From NCBI RefSeq assembly GCF_002259585.1, contig NZ_MWWS01000008.1, positions 1-64,000 on the forward strand: DNA of 64,000 nt, read 5' to 3'. The translations under genes were made by a program, and so were the position numbers. Numbering within the stretch: position 1 is the stretch's first letter; the number at the start of each line of letters is the position of its first letter. The notes under the pieces were generated by a model that saw nothing but the letters and a program-made list of their open reading frames with translations, did no database searches and was not told where the DNA came from. Shown here piece by piece: positions 27,328 to 34,948 of the stretch. Source of the DNA: Bombiscardovia coagulans (GTDB taxonomy: Bacteria > Actinomycetota > Actinomycetes > Actinomycetales > Bifidobacteriaceae).

Positions 27328-28254
27328 TTATTCGAATTCATGTCCGGTCAGCCTTATGAATGCATCATGAAGGCTAGGTTCGTTCATGTGGAATTGTGAA
27401 ACAGTAGGACGTCTAGACAGAAAAGCAATAACGGAATCTGTATCATCGGTTCTGATTGAAACCATTGACTCGTCCTCTATTTCTGGTTCACCAAAAGCCC
27501 TCAACTCGGTAAGAACATCTGGCATCGCATCTGGATTGACCCGGAAAGATATCACAGTCCCATTGGCATATTTCTGTATGAGTTCCTCAGGGCTCCCTTG
27601 AGCTACAGCCCGACCACGATCTATTACGGCAACTTCGTGGCAGAGCACTCGTGCTTCATCTAAATCATGTGTTGATAAAACAATAGTCGTACCCTCCTCA
27701 GCCAAAAGGCGAAGCACCTTCCATAAATCGTCTCGAGCCATCACATCAAGACCTGTCGAAGGTTCATCAAGTATGGCTAGTTTCGGCCTCCCAATAAGAG
27801 CTAAACCAACATTAAGACGCTGCTTTTGACCACCTGACAACTTCGCAACTTTTCGGGTAAGCAAGTCCTCCAAACCCATCCATGTTGCGACCTGATTCAC
27901 ATCACGTGGTTGGTCATAAAGACTGGACCAAAATGAAAGCATCTCCCCTACCTGCTCCTGGGGAAAAATTGTAGACTCTTGCGGCTGAAGACTAACCCGC
28001 TGACGAATCCATTGTGAGTCACGTTGCGGGTCTCTATCAAATATTCTGACTGTTCCTGCAGAAGCTTTTCTCAAACCGACAATTATTTCAAGAGTCGTTG
28101 ATTTTCCTGCACCATTAGGTCCAAGCAGTCCAAAAATACCCCCCTGTGGAACCGCTAAAGTGAGGTCGTCCAAAGCCTTAACAAGCCCTGAGGGAGTTTC
28201 ATATTTTTTGACAAGATTTTTGAGTTCTATAGCATTATTCATAGATGACCCCAT
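27328..28254 (-). CDS. ABC transporter ATP-binding protein (CcmA/DrrA type)
   Basis: 308 residues; ATG at 28254 or, with GGGG 6 bases upstream, ATG at 28242. Walker A GPNGAGKST (45-53), Q-loop LQPQEST, signature LSGGQKQRLNVGLAL, Walker B LAILDEPSTGLD, switch His LSTHDLDEA. The C-terminal 80 residues form the extra domain seen in DrrA/CcmA-type ATPases of drug and antibiotic exporters. It follows the 85-residue membrane peptide gene with an overlap and precedes the ABC-2 permease. Confidence 0.93.
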   Translation of the reverse strand: MGSSMNNAIELKNLVKKYETPSGLVKALDDLTLAVPQGGIFGLLGPNGAGKSTTLEIIVGLRKASAGTVRIFDRDPQRDSQWIRQRVSLQPQESTIFPQEQVGEMLSFWSSLYDQPRDVNQVATWMGLEDLLTRKVAKLSGGQKQRLNVGLALIGRPKLAILDEPSTGLDVMARDDLWKVLRLLAEEGTTIVLSTHDLDEARVLCHEVAVIDRGRAVAQGSPEELIQKYANGTVISFRVNPDAMPDVLTELRAFGEPEIEDESMVSIRTDDTDSVIAFLSRRPTVSQFHMNEPSLHDAFIRLTGHEFE

Positions 28255-28492
28255 TCTGGCTTGTTGCAGTATTCACAGTGATACCGAGTGGACCACTAAA
28301 AGTGGAAAGACAGTCTCCGCTGGAATGTTCACTTTTACTAAGCCTATTGGCTTTCATGGTGCCTGCTATCAAATCGTCACTCAACTTTGGCTGTACAAGC
28401 GTTACAGCCTGAGTTAGCAGCCCTAAGATTAAGGAAAAGTAGAGAGTAGCATACCCAGTAATGTACTGATTTATGAAATGATAACGTTTCAT
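28235..28492 (-). CDS. Small membrane protein coupled to ABC genes (unknown family)
   Basis: 85 residues. The ATG overlaps the stop of the FtsX-like gene in ATGA and has GGGAG 6 bases upstream; its own stop lies inside the start of the following ATPase gene. This double overlap is strong evidence that it is translated. It begins MKRYHFINQYITGYATLYFS, continues into one helix (about 13-33) and LVQPKLSDDLIAG, then a polar tail with one Cys (SGDCLSTFSGPLG). The helix plus QPxLxxxLI resembles the first membrane segment of type I ABC exporters, so it could be a truncated exporter stub. A real small accessory subunit is the other reading. I do not assign a function. Confidence 0.6.
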   Translation of the reverse strand: MKRYHFINQYITGYATLYFSLILGLLTQAVTLVQPKLSDDLIAGTMKANRLSKSEHSSGDCLSTFSGPLGITVNTATSQNGVIYE

Positions 28493-30531
28493 TTCGTGCT
28501 CCCACTTTGCATTGTGCGTTGCATATTCCAATGAGTGCAGAATATGGCAGTTGCAAAAGCGATAACCATGAGCACAGCTGCCAATAGGGAGAACTTACCA
28601 ATTTGTATTGGCACATACATGTAGCTCAATCCCTCTCGCGTAAATGCTACAGCAAGGCTCAGTTCTACGATTGAAACACTAGCCAAGGCTATGAGTGTTC
28701 CTCCGGCAACATCTAATACGCTTTCCAATCCGCCTGACCAAGCTATAGATCGCGGAGATACTCCAATTTGGTAGAGTCTGTAATTCTGTTGGCTCCGTTC
28801 TCCAAGCGAGATAGCAATCGATTGCATGAGGAAAATTAAGGCCAACGTTGCTCCCCCAACAATCATGATCAAATTCGCCTTTTGCCCTTCAACACCACGG
28901 GTTACAAATCTGTCAATATAAGCTTGCCTCGACTCAATTCGAGCTACCTTCACATTCAGGTCACGAATTTGTTGTGAAATTGAATTCACTTTGCTAGACG
29001 AATCAGCGACAATTGTGGTTATTGCAACATAGTTTTCACCGACTTTAGGAAGACTATCATTAACTGTCAGGAAGTCCATACCCAAAGAAGGCAGCCCCTT
29101 TGGCGCATCTATGATTGCTACTACTTCTACCTGGTGTTTGTTATCATACTTGTCAACAAGAGAGACCTTATCCCCAATATCATATGTGAGACGATCCTGG
29201 TTGACAGCTATTCTTCCTGGACCCACATTTTTTAGACTGCCCTTAATGACTTTTGGGGTAATGGCCGACTTGTTGCCATCGAACAGCTCTTGCGAATCGC
29301 TCCAAGCGACCTGGAATATATCGTCCGAGTCAGGAATCGTCCAGTCCTGTGTCTCGTAAGTATTGACCGCACGAAGTTCTTTATCCAAACCTTTGAGACT
29401 TTGACTGAGCTTCACAGTTTGCTCTGGGATCTCAGATGTCACTACTAAATCCGCTTTTAATGGATCCAGCATAAGCAGTGAACCACCAACAGATCCAGCA
29501 CTGAATACAGCAAGAAATGAAACCACAATAGTTAACAACATCATGGCAGGTAAAGCTATAGCAGCAGAACCAGCTTTTCCACTTCGCGCCCTTTGCCTGG
29601 CTAACAGTCCAGCCCCTTTACCGAAGTGCTCCAATATTAACCCAAGTACCGATACTGCTCCATATACAAGTATCGGAGCAGACACGTACACGCACACAAT
29701 AACCAATACTGTTAGCAGCATGGACCGAAGGTCTAAGGTCAACGCTTCGAAAGGCACAAACCCGACAACCGCAATCACTACGAGCAGGAATAAGGATGTA
29801 ATTTTACGACCCGCACCATTTTTTTGTCTCTTCACAGATTCTTGCCGCAATAAAACCAAGGGAGGCAATAAACCAATCTTGCGCACCGCTAACCACACAC
29901 CTGTGAGGCAGGTAATCATCATAAGCAGGAAGGTATATAAGCCAACTGAGAACCTCACACAGGGGTGAAAAGCTATGCCTACATCATGAAATTCAGCCGC
30001 CCCTTCAAAGATCTTTCCCACAACGGGTGTGAGCAAAGACCCACAAATACATCCAAACATATTAGAAAGCGCTAACGGTACAGCGAATTCACACAACGCA
30101 AGCAAAATAATTCTCGTTCTAGCAGCTCCGTTAATTCTCATCAATCCGTACTCGCGTTGTCTTTCTTGAACAAGAAATTTTACAGAAGCCAATACCAGGA
30201 AAACTGAAACCAGTAAACTACACACCGAAGCGACTAGGCTAGTCATCGTTACATTTTGATAGGGAACATCCGCCAACAACTGGTGGTACCTGTTCATCGA
30301 CTGCACATTCGGAGCACCATCACGCTTCTTGCCAGCATAGTAGAGTTGCAAGACTGAACTGGTTACTAGCGACGCTGCGAATGTAGCCAGAAACATGACA
30401 AAATATGAAGAATGATGAGCGGCAAGCAAGGAACGAACTAAAGAGAAAAACGTAGTGTTTTGCAGAGCTACATGTTTCGTTGCATTACCATGTTGTCCAG
30501 AATGCGGCACTCCTGCACTTGAATTACTCAT
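28489..30531 (-). CDS. FtsX-type ABC permease, 10 helices, BceB-like layout
   Basis: 680 residues. Helices fall at about 42-62, 98-120, 143-165, 193-215, 246-262, 270-300 and 325-345; then comes an outer domain of about 205 residues (346-551) and helices at about 552-576, 600-630 and 645-667. Seven helices, a large outer loop and three more helices is the BceB arrangement of antimicrobial-peptide resistance and sensing transporters. Cytoplasmic QERQREYGLMRINGAARTRI is the first FtsX coupling loop and LGERSQQNYRLYQIGVSPRSI the second. It overlaps the ATPase gene upstream and the 85-residue gene downstream by four bases each. Confidence 0.88.
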   Translation of the reverse strand: MSNSSAGVPHSGQHGNATKHVALQNTTFFSLVRSLLAAHHSSYFVMFLATFAASLVTSSVLQLYYAGKKRDGAPNVQSMNRYHQLLADVPYQNVTMTSLVASVCSLLVSVFLVLASVKFLVQERQREYGLMRINGAARTRIILLALCEFAVPLALSNMFGCICGSLLTPVVGKIFEGAAEFHDVGIAFHPCVRFSVGLYTFLLMMITCLTGVWLAVRKIGLLPPLVLLRQESVKRQKNGAGRKITSLFLLVVIAVVGFVPFEALTLDLRSMLLTVLVIVCVYVSAPILVYGAVSVLGLILEHFGKGAGLLARQRARSGKAGSAAIALPAMMLLTIVVSFLAVFSAGSVGGSLLMLDPLKADLVVTSEIPEQTVKLSQSLKGLDKELRAVNTYETQDWTIPDSDDIFQVAWSDSQELFDGNKSAITPKVIKGSLKNVGPGRIAVNQDRLTYDIGDKVSLVDKYDNKHQVEVVAIIDAPKGLPSLGMDFLTVNDSLPKVGENYVAITTIVADSSSKVNSISQQIRDLNVKVARIESRQAYIDRFVTRGVEGQKANLIMIVGGATLALIFLMQSIAISLGERSQQNYRLYQIGVSPRSIAWSGGLESVLDVAGGTLIALASVSIVELSLAVAFTREGLSYMYVPIQIGKFSLLAAVLMVIAFATAIFCTHWNMQRTMQSGSTK

Positions 30532-31265
30532 TGTCCCAGCTCCTGACCCATGTTAGTCATATTCGCCAAGTGGCTTGCTAGCTGTTCGCTGGAATATCCT
30601 TCACAAACTGAATGAACACGACCGTCAACCAAGAAAAGGGTCCGATGCGCTCTTGCTGCAACATTAGGATCATGAGTCACCATTAAAACAGTCCTGCCCT
30701 CCTGAATAATCCTGTCAAAGGCATCCAAGACCATTTGTGAACTATGCGTATCCAAAGCACCCGTCGGCTCATCGGCAAATACGATATCTGGTTCCGCCGC
30801 TAATGCCCTAGCAATTGATACACGCTGCCGCTGCCCACCAGACATATCAGCAGGATAGGTATCAGCGAACCCGTCTAATCCCATCACCTGCAAGGCTCGT
30901 AAAGCCTGATCCTTCAAAATTTTCGGACCACCAAACAAATACGTTAACATCACGTTTTGCAGACAGGTAAATGCCTCTACAAGATTGTAATCTTGAAACA
31001 CAAAACCGATATGATCCCTACGCATTTGAGTTAGCTGCTTCTCACGCATTTTTGAGATGTCACGACCTGCTATGTACACAGAACCATCAGATACCGGCAA
31101 TAAACCCGAGGCACAGTACAATAAAGTTGATTTCCCAGCTCCCGAAGGCCCCATTACAGCTGTCCATGAGCCTGGCTCACACTGCACATTAATGTCATCA
31201 ATTCCGGGACCACCGGAAACATAATGGTAAGTTGCTGTACTCATCGACAACGGGATTTCGTTCAT
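30528..31265 (-). CDS. ABC transporter ATP-binding protein (BceA/MacB type)
   Basis: 245 residues from the ATG at 31265 (AAAGG about 10 bases upstream); the frame extends 22 codons further but those lack support. Walker A GPSGAGKST (39-47), Q-loop VFQDYNLVEAFTCLQNVML (characteristic of the LolD/MacB/BceA group), signature MSGGQRQRVSIARAL, Walker B IVFADEPTGALD, switch His MVTHDPNVAARAHR. First gene of the five-gene ABC operon reading toward 26.5 kb. Confidence 0.93.
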   Translation of the reverse strand: MNEIPLSMSTATYHYVSGGPGIDDINVQCEPGSWTAVMGPSGAGKSTLLYCASGLLPVSDGSVYIAGRDISKMREKQLTQMRRDHIGFVFQDYNLVEAFTCLQNVMLTYLFGGPKILKDQALRALQVMGLDGFADTYPADMSGGQRQRVSIARALAAEPDIVFADEPTGALDTHSSQMVLDAFDRIIQEGRTVLMVTHDPNVAARAHRTLFLVDGRVHSVCEGYSSEQLASHLANMTNMGQELGQ

Positions 31266-31559
31266 ATCCTTCATACCTTTCGTAAGAGCTACAACGCCCC
31301 CATTCGTTGCATGACATCGATGACATACCAACTAGCATCAATTTGACAGTTCGGTACAGCATTAATTCTAGCAAAAGCAAATGTCAGTTCGTACTAACTT
31401 ACCGGACGCGCAATGCCGTCTTATACACTTTTACAAAGAAACAGGTCAGAAGAGCTCTGCCGCTCTTTTGAATCCCTCCCCCCCAACTGTCTATGCTCCC
31501 ACTGAGCTGACCACGATTGGTGTAACTAACAGGTCATTCTTCAGGGTTAAAGGGTGATA

Positions 31560-31618
31560 GTGGTCTTCTCAGTAGACTCCTTGACAGCGTCAATTTATAC
31601 CTACTTGAAGAAGACCAC
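31560..31618. repeat. Nested inverted repeat
   Basis: Outer arms GTGGTCTTCT (31560-31569) and AGAAGACCAC (31609-31618) are perfect 10-mers. CAGTAG and CTACTTG continue the pairing with bulges, and the loop holds TTGAC-AGC-GTCAA. Three nested pairing layers in 59 bases could fold as RNA or mark protein binding or an element end. Confidence 0.55.
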
Positions 31619-31940
31619 ATTATTCCTGCCGGGGCAATACGGTTATAAATGTTCTATGGATTTGACTACAGGTGCTTCTGAGCTGATTGCATGCCTTGCA
31701 GACTCAGTGAGTGGTGGAAATTGGAACTCATGGTTTCCTCTACCCACAGGTAATTGCAGCAACTTATCCACGAATAGGCATCTTAGATGAGAGATCTTGA
31801 CACTGCAAATTTCCAACATTTTTGCGAAAACTTAGAACTGTTGCAACAAACTTGAGAACTTATCACATTTCACAGCTCCATTTACACGATACTTCAGAGC
31901 ACTTCTTTTCCAAAGAATAAGAGTTTGTATAAACTCTTTG

Positions 31941-31964
31941 ATATAATAATAATTATTATTATAT
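31941..31964. promoter_or_regulatory. 24-bp perfect AT palindrome, candidate ArsR operator
   Basis: From 31941 the sequence reads ATATAATAATAA and then its exact reverse complement to 31964. It contains a TATAAT (31942-31947) and ends 16 bases before the arsR ATG. ArsR-type repressors bind AT-rich dyads over their own promoter, so self-control is likely. A fully A/T palindrome can also arise by composition, though 24 bp is long for that. Confidence 0.55.
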
Positions 31965-31980
31965 GAATAGGAGTATCGGT

Positions 31981-32565
31981 ATGAAAAACTTAAAGGAGAT
32001 CTCGGATGTTGGTGCCTTTAAAGCTCTATCAAATCCATTGAGAATGCGGATATACTATCTGCTACAGTCACGCGAATCAGCCACAGCTGTAGAACTCGCG
32101 GATACACTCGGCCTTGATTCAGTTCTGGTGAGCTATCACCTTAGAAAGTTAGAACATTTCGATTTTGTCACATCTCGCAGTACCGGCCTGCCTTACCGAC
32201 AAAAGCTATGGGAACCTACCTCCCGCGGATTCATAGATGCCTCTGGCGGTACAGATAACCTAGGAGATTCAGTAGGTCAAGCCATCGTCTCCAACGACAA
32301 TGCACATCTCAGAACCTTTCTAGAAGGTTTCGATGAAGAGACTAACAAATGGAAGAATGCAGCATTCATCACAGACCATTTACTCACGCTTAATGCTGAG
32401 CAGATGGTGGAATTTCGCGAAGAGTTGATGGCTCTTCTCGACCGTTGGAAATCGAAGAGCACTTCAACCAAGAAACAGACCACAAATACAGTTGAGGCAG
32501 ACGCTAAAACTGATGATGCCCGAAAGATTCTGGTGATGGCATATGGATTCCCTTTCATCCCCTGA
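31981..32565 (+). CDS. ArsR/SmtB-type winged-helix regulator with long C-terminal tail
   Basis: 194 residues from the ATG at 31981 (TAGGAG 6 bases upstream; an ATG 18 bases earlier lies in the palindrome). Residues about 10-70 form the winged helix: GAFKALSNPLRMRIYYLLQSRESATAVELADTLGLDSVLVSYHLRKLEHFDFV. The remainder is helical, about 120 residues, without the paired cysteines of metal-sensing members, so the ligand is probably not a metal; related regulators include the HTH_20 group. The MFS gene starts inside its 3-prime end, so the two are co-translated. Confidence 0.88.
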   Translation: MKNLKEISDVGAFKALSNPLRMRIYYLLQSRESATAVELADTLGLDSVLVSYHLRKLEHFDFVTSRSTGLPYRQKLWEPTSRGFIDASGGTDNLGDSVGQAIVSNDNAHLRTFLEGFDEETNKWKNAAFITDHLLTLNAEQMVEFREELMALLDRWKSKSTSTKKQTTNTVEADAKTDDARKILVMAYGFPFIP

Positions 32566-33781
32566 CAGCGATACCATTCGAAGGCGCACCAGCATAGTCT
32601 GCTGGGGTTCAAATGTCTTACTTGGAGGCGTGGCTGACCAGATATTTTACGTGGCATTGTCTTGGCAGTTGAGCCAGGCATCTAGCGCTGCCACGCTTGG
32701 TTTGACAATGACATTGAATGCTGTGTGCAGGATCGCATTTCTCCCCATTGGAGGAGTTGCAGCAGACCGTATAGGGCACAAGCGCATGAGTATACTGACC
32801 GAAAGTATAAGATTGACCGTCTTCATTCTGGGAATGTGCTATCTTATGCTCGGATTCGGATCGCCTGACGCAAGATTCCTTATCCTATTTGCCATTTTCC
32901 TCGGATTGGCAGACGCATTCTACCTCCCGTCCACGAGCGCCCTTATAGGCGAGGTGGAGGAATACATATCCTTATCTTCAGCAGTGTCTGCACGATCACT
33001 CTTGCAAAGAGGAGCCTTTATTATAGGCCCCGCCTTGGGAGGCAAACTTATAGCAAGCTCCGGCCTTGCTATCACACTAGGCGTTGCAGGACTCAGTTGC
33101 ATACTGTCTTTACTAGCCTTGTTTATACTCAGAAGTGCACCGCCAGAAAAAACGACAGTAGAGAAAGCCTCGTTACTTACTGATTTTTCACAGGGCCTAA
33201 AGCATGTTATTACAGGTCATAGTGTATTTTCAGCTTTCCTCCTTATCATCATCACTGAATTTATTTTCGAAGGCCTATTCGATGTCGGTGTACCACTCTT
33301 AGTTTCATCACAAGGGTGGGATTCCAACATGTTAGGTTCTCTGCTCAGCCTATTTGGAGTTGGCGCTGCAATTAGTGCCCTAGTTACAGGCAAACTATTC
33401 CGAGGGCGTTTGTCTATGTCCTTCGCTTTTAAAACCACTTGTATGTTCGGCGTATTTATTCTTGCCATGGGATTGTTAAGCAATCAAATTCTTGTCATGG
33501 CCTGTAGCATTATTGCTGGATTGTTGTGCGGGGCCAGTTCTATTGCCACTAACTACGTAATTTTTGACAATACCAGCAAAGAACAGTTAGGACGAGTCAG
33601 CAGCATGACAGCTCTTGCGTCCAATGGAACTGCTCCCCTTTCCTACATGGTTGTGGGTTTTGCAGCGGGAAAGATAGGTATCAACATGACCTTCGTCATT
33701 GGTGGTGCACTTCTACTGTCGTCCGTTCCGATAATCTGGCTAATGTTACAACTTCGCTCAAATCAGCGCAATACCCTCTGA
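32543..33781 (+). CDS. MFS efflux transporter, candidate exporter of the peptide product
   Basis: 412 residues and 12 helices. N-terminal half shows GGVADQIFYVALSWQLSQASSAATLGLTMTLNAVCRIAFLPIGGVAADRIGHKRM, in which GGVAADRIGHKRM is the MFS loop 2-3 motif. It looks like the DHA3-type (MefA/MacC-like) exporters, to which microcin C exporter MccC also belongs in the broad sense. It overlaps arsR by 23 bases and its last 24 bases overlap the end of the convergent MccB-like gene. Export of the cluster product or self-protection is inferred from position. Confidence 0.85.
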   Translation: MDSLSSPDSDTIRRRTSIVCWGSNVLLGGVADQIFYVALSWQLSQASSAATLGLTMTLNAVCRIAFLPIGGVAADRIGHKRMSILTESIRLTVFILGMCYLMLGFGSPDARFLILFAIFLGLADAFYLPSTSALIGEVEEYISLSSAVSARSLLQRGAFIIGPALGGKLIASSGLAITLGVAGLSCILSLLALFILRSAPPEKTTVEKASLLTDFSQGLKHVITGHSVFSAFLLIIITEFIFEGLFDVGVPLLVSSQGWDSNMLGSLLSLFGVGAAISALVTGKLFRGRLSMSFAFKTTCMFGVFILAMGLLSNQILVMACSIIAGLLCGASSIATNYVIFDNTSKEQLGRVSSMTALASNGTAPLSYMVVGFAAGKIGINMTFVIGGALLLSSVPIIWLMLQLRSNQRNTL

Positions 33782-34807
33782 AATACGCATAGTATCAACG
33801 TTCATTAACATCGAACGACCCTCTATTGCGGCACTGCCTGTACACAACCATTGAATTAGCTGACCGACAGCTAATGAGCCAAGCGCATAGCATGACCACA
33901 CGTTGTTAGCAATGCTGTCCGATTTTTCATCAATAGCTCTTGAGAAAGATTCTGATTCTTCCCATTTTTTTACAAGCAGATCGCGATATTTACAATACCC
34001 ACCTGTAATATTAGGAACATAAAGTGGACCCACCCTAATTACAGGAGCTGAATTACTAACAGAGAGATAAGGTACACCAAGCTCCATGCATGCATCGTCC
34101 ATCCAATGCTCAATCTTATTCGCCGGTTCGTCAGCTGCGAGAACCGCGATGTCCGCACCTTCAAGCAAAGTAAGCGCATTGCAGCAATTAAGATACTTGG
34201 CTACAGGTGTCACTTTGACATGCGGATTAATCTTGCTTATAAGAGTTTTTAATGCCATTACCTTTTGAATTCCAATATCCGTCTCACTGTACGCGATCTG
34301 CCGTCCAAGGTTAGTCATATCCACGTGATCTGAATCAATGAGCGTTAACGAACCGATCCCAACACCTGCCAGCATCTGTGCTATTGGAGATCCTGCCCCT
34401 CCAACGCCAACAATCACTACATGCTTCTTCGATAAAAATGCCTGAATATCGTGCGGAGTACCTGAGGCAAACATGTTCTGTTCAAAATAAAGCAATTGCC
34501 TTGAATAACGGTCTTCAATATCCGGAACAAACAAACCAGTATCTTCCTTAACCAAAATCCCCGCACGAATCAGTTCATCAATAAAGTTTTCGACCTCACG
34601 AGCCTTAAGTGTATCGAACTGACAGCAAACTTTTGCAACCACCTCTTCCGGCTCTGTGTCCGAGGCGAATAACTCAAGAACCATTCTATTAGACTCATTT
34701 GGCCTTTGGATACGATATAGGAAGTCCTTTGCTCTGGGAACAATAAAAAGATCCCCCATACTTCCAATAAAATAATCACCACCAGAGTTGATATGGTATC
34801 GTGTCAT
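33758..34807 (-). CDS. MccB-like adenylating E1 (ThiF/HesA) enzyme with N-terminal peptide-binding domain
   Basis: 349 residues, the length of E. coli MccB. Residues 1-95 look like the winged-helix peptide clamp (RRE-type) and precede DRYSRQLLYFEQN. The E1 adenylation core follows: VVIVGVGGAGSPIAQMLAGVGIGSLTLIDSDHVDMTNLGRQI, with the glycine loop 134-139, Asp158/160, Asn166, Arg169, Lys182 and Asp226 in AADEP. VGPLYVPNITGGYCKYRD parallels the same place in MccB, but the first zinc cysteine is Gly and no C-terminal CxxC pair exists. AGAGGGG precedes the ATG. MccB adenylates the C-terminal Asn of a heptapeptide; here the preceding gene encodes a 20-residue peptide. ThiF, MoeB or HesA are alternatives, but no sulfur-carrier genes are nearby. 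Confidence 0.85.
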   Translation of the reverse strand: MTRYHINSGGDYFIGSMGDLFIVPRAKDFLYRIQRPNESNRMVLELFASDTEPEEVVAKVCCQFDTLKAREVENFIDELIRAGILVKEDTGLFVPDIEDRYSRQLLYFEQNMFASGTPHDIQAFLSKKHVVIVGVGGAGSPIAQMLAGVGIGSLTLIDSDHVDMTNLGRQIAYSETDIGIQKVMALKTLISKINPHVKVTPVAKYLNCCNALTLLEGADIAVLAADEPANKIEHWMDDACMELGVPYLSVSNSAPVIRVGPLYVPNITGGYCKYRDLLVKKWEESESFSRAIDEKSDSIANNVWSCYALGSLAVGQLIQWLCTGSAAIEGRSMLMNVDTMRISEGIALI

Positions 34808-34833
34808 TATTTATTTCCCCTCTCATTAAAGTT

Positions 34834-34862
34834 GGAGGTGCCAATACGGAATTGACACCTCC
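34834..34862 (-). terminator. Hairpin between peptide gene and MccB-like gene (attenuator or stabiliser)
   Basis: Stem of 12 pairs with one G-T, loop of five bases: GGAGGTG at one end, CACCTCC at the other. It begins 23 bases after the peptide stop and is followed on the minus strand by AACTTTAATG, not by a full T-run. It may partly end transcription, or protect the peptide mRNA, so that peptide is made in excess of enzyme. A terminator hairpin in the same place is known in the E. coli microcin C operon. Confidence 0.7.
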
Positions 34863-34885
34863 AAGCACCTCTATACAGAGGCAGA

Positions 34886-34948
34886 TTAGATTCCCTTGTT
34901 GAACTCTGAAACCTCAGTTGGCTTGCTTGTCTTTTCCATGTTCGACAT
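34886..34948 (-). CDS. 20-residue putative precursor peptide of the MccB-like cluster
   Basis: The ATG at 34948 has AAAGGAGGTGATTCTA directly before it, an almost perfect match to the anti-SD with 8 bases of spacing. The peptide is MSNMEKTSKPTEVSEFNKGI, then TAA. It starts within the last 12 codons of the methyltransferase gene in another frame, and the hairpin and MccB-like gene follow. Position and ribosome site match a RiPP precursor; the peptide is hydrophilic, without Cys, and ends in Ile rather than Asn. A conserved domain cannot be expected at this length. Too short for most gene callers. Confidence 0.7.
   Translation of the reverse strand: MSNMEKTSKPTEVSEFNKGI

Larger units (their letters stand above)
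31266..31980. other. Promoter region between the ABC operon and the arsR-MFS unit
   Basis: About 715 bases, AT-rich at the right end. It should hold the divergent promoters of the BceA-like operon (minus) and the arsR gene (plus). It contains a C7 run (31478-31484), a 59-base nested inverted repeat and a possible small ORF at 31554-31790 whose last 44 codons include a Gly-Gly step. None is proven to be a gene. Confidence 0.5.

Noticed and set aside
34779-34826. Minus-strand 16-codon ORF beginning MRGEINND, which recalls the MccA heptapeptide start MR and its Asn residues
   Set aside because: No stop follows the second Asn, no ribosome site precedes its ATG, and it overlaps the E1 start; the 20-codon ORF upstream has much better support.
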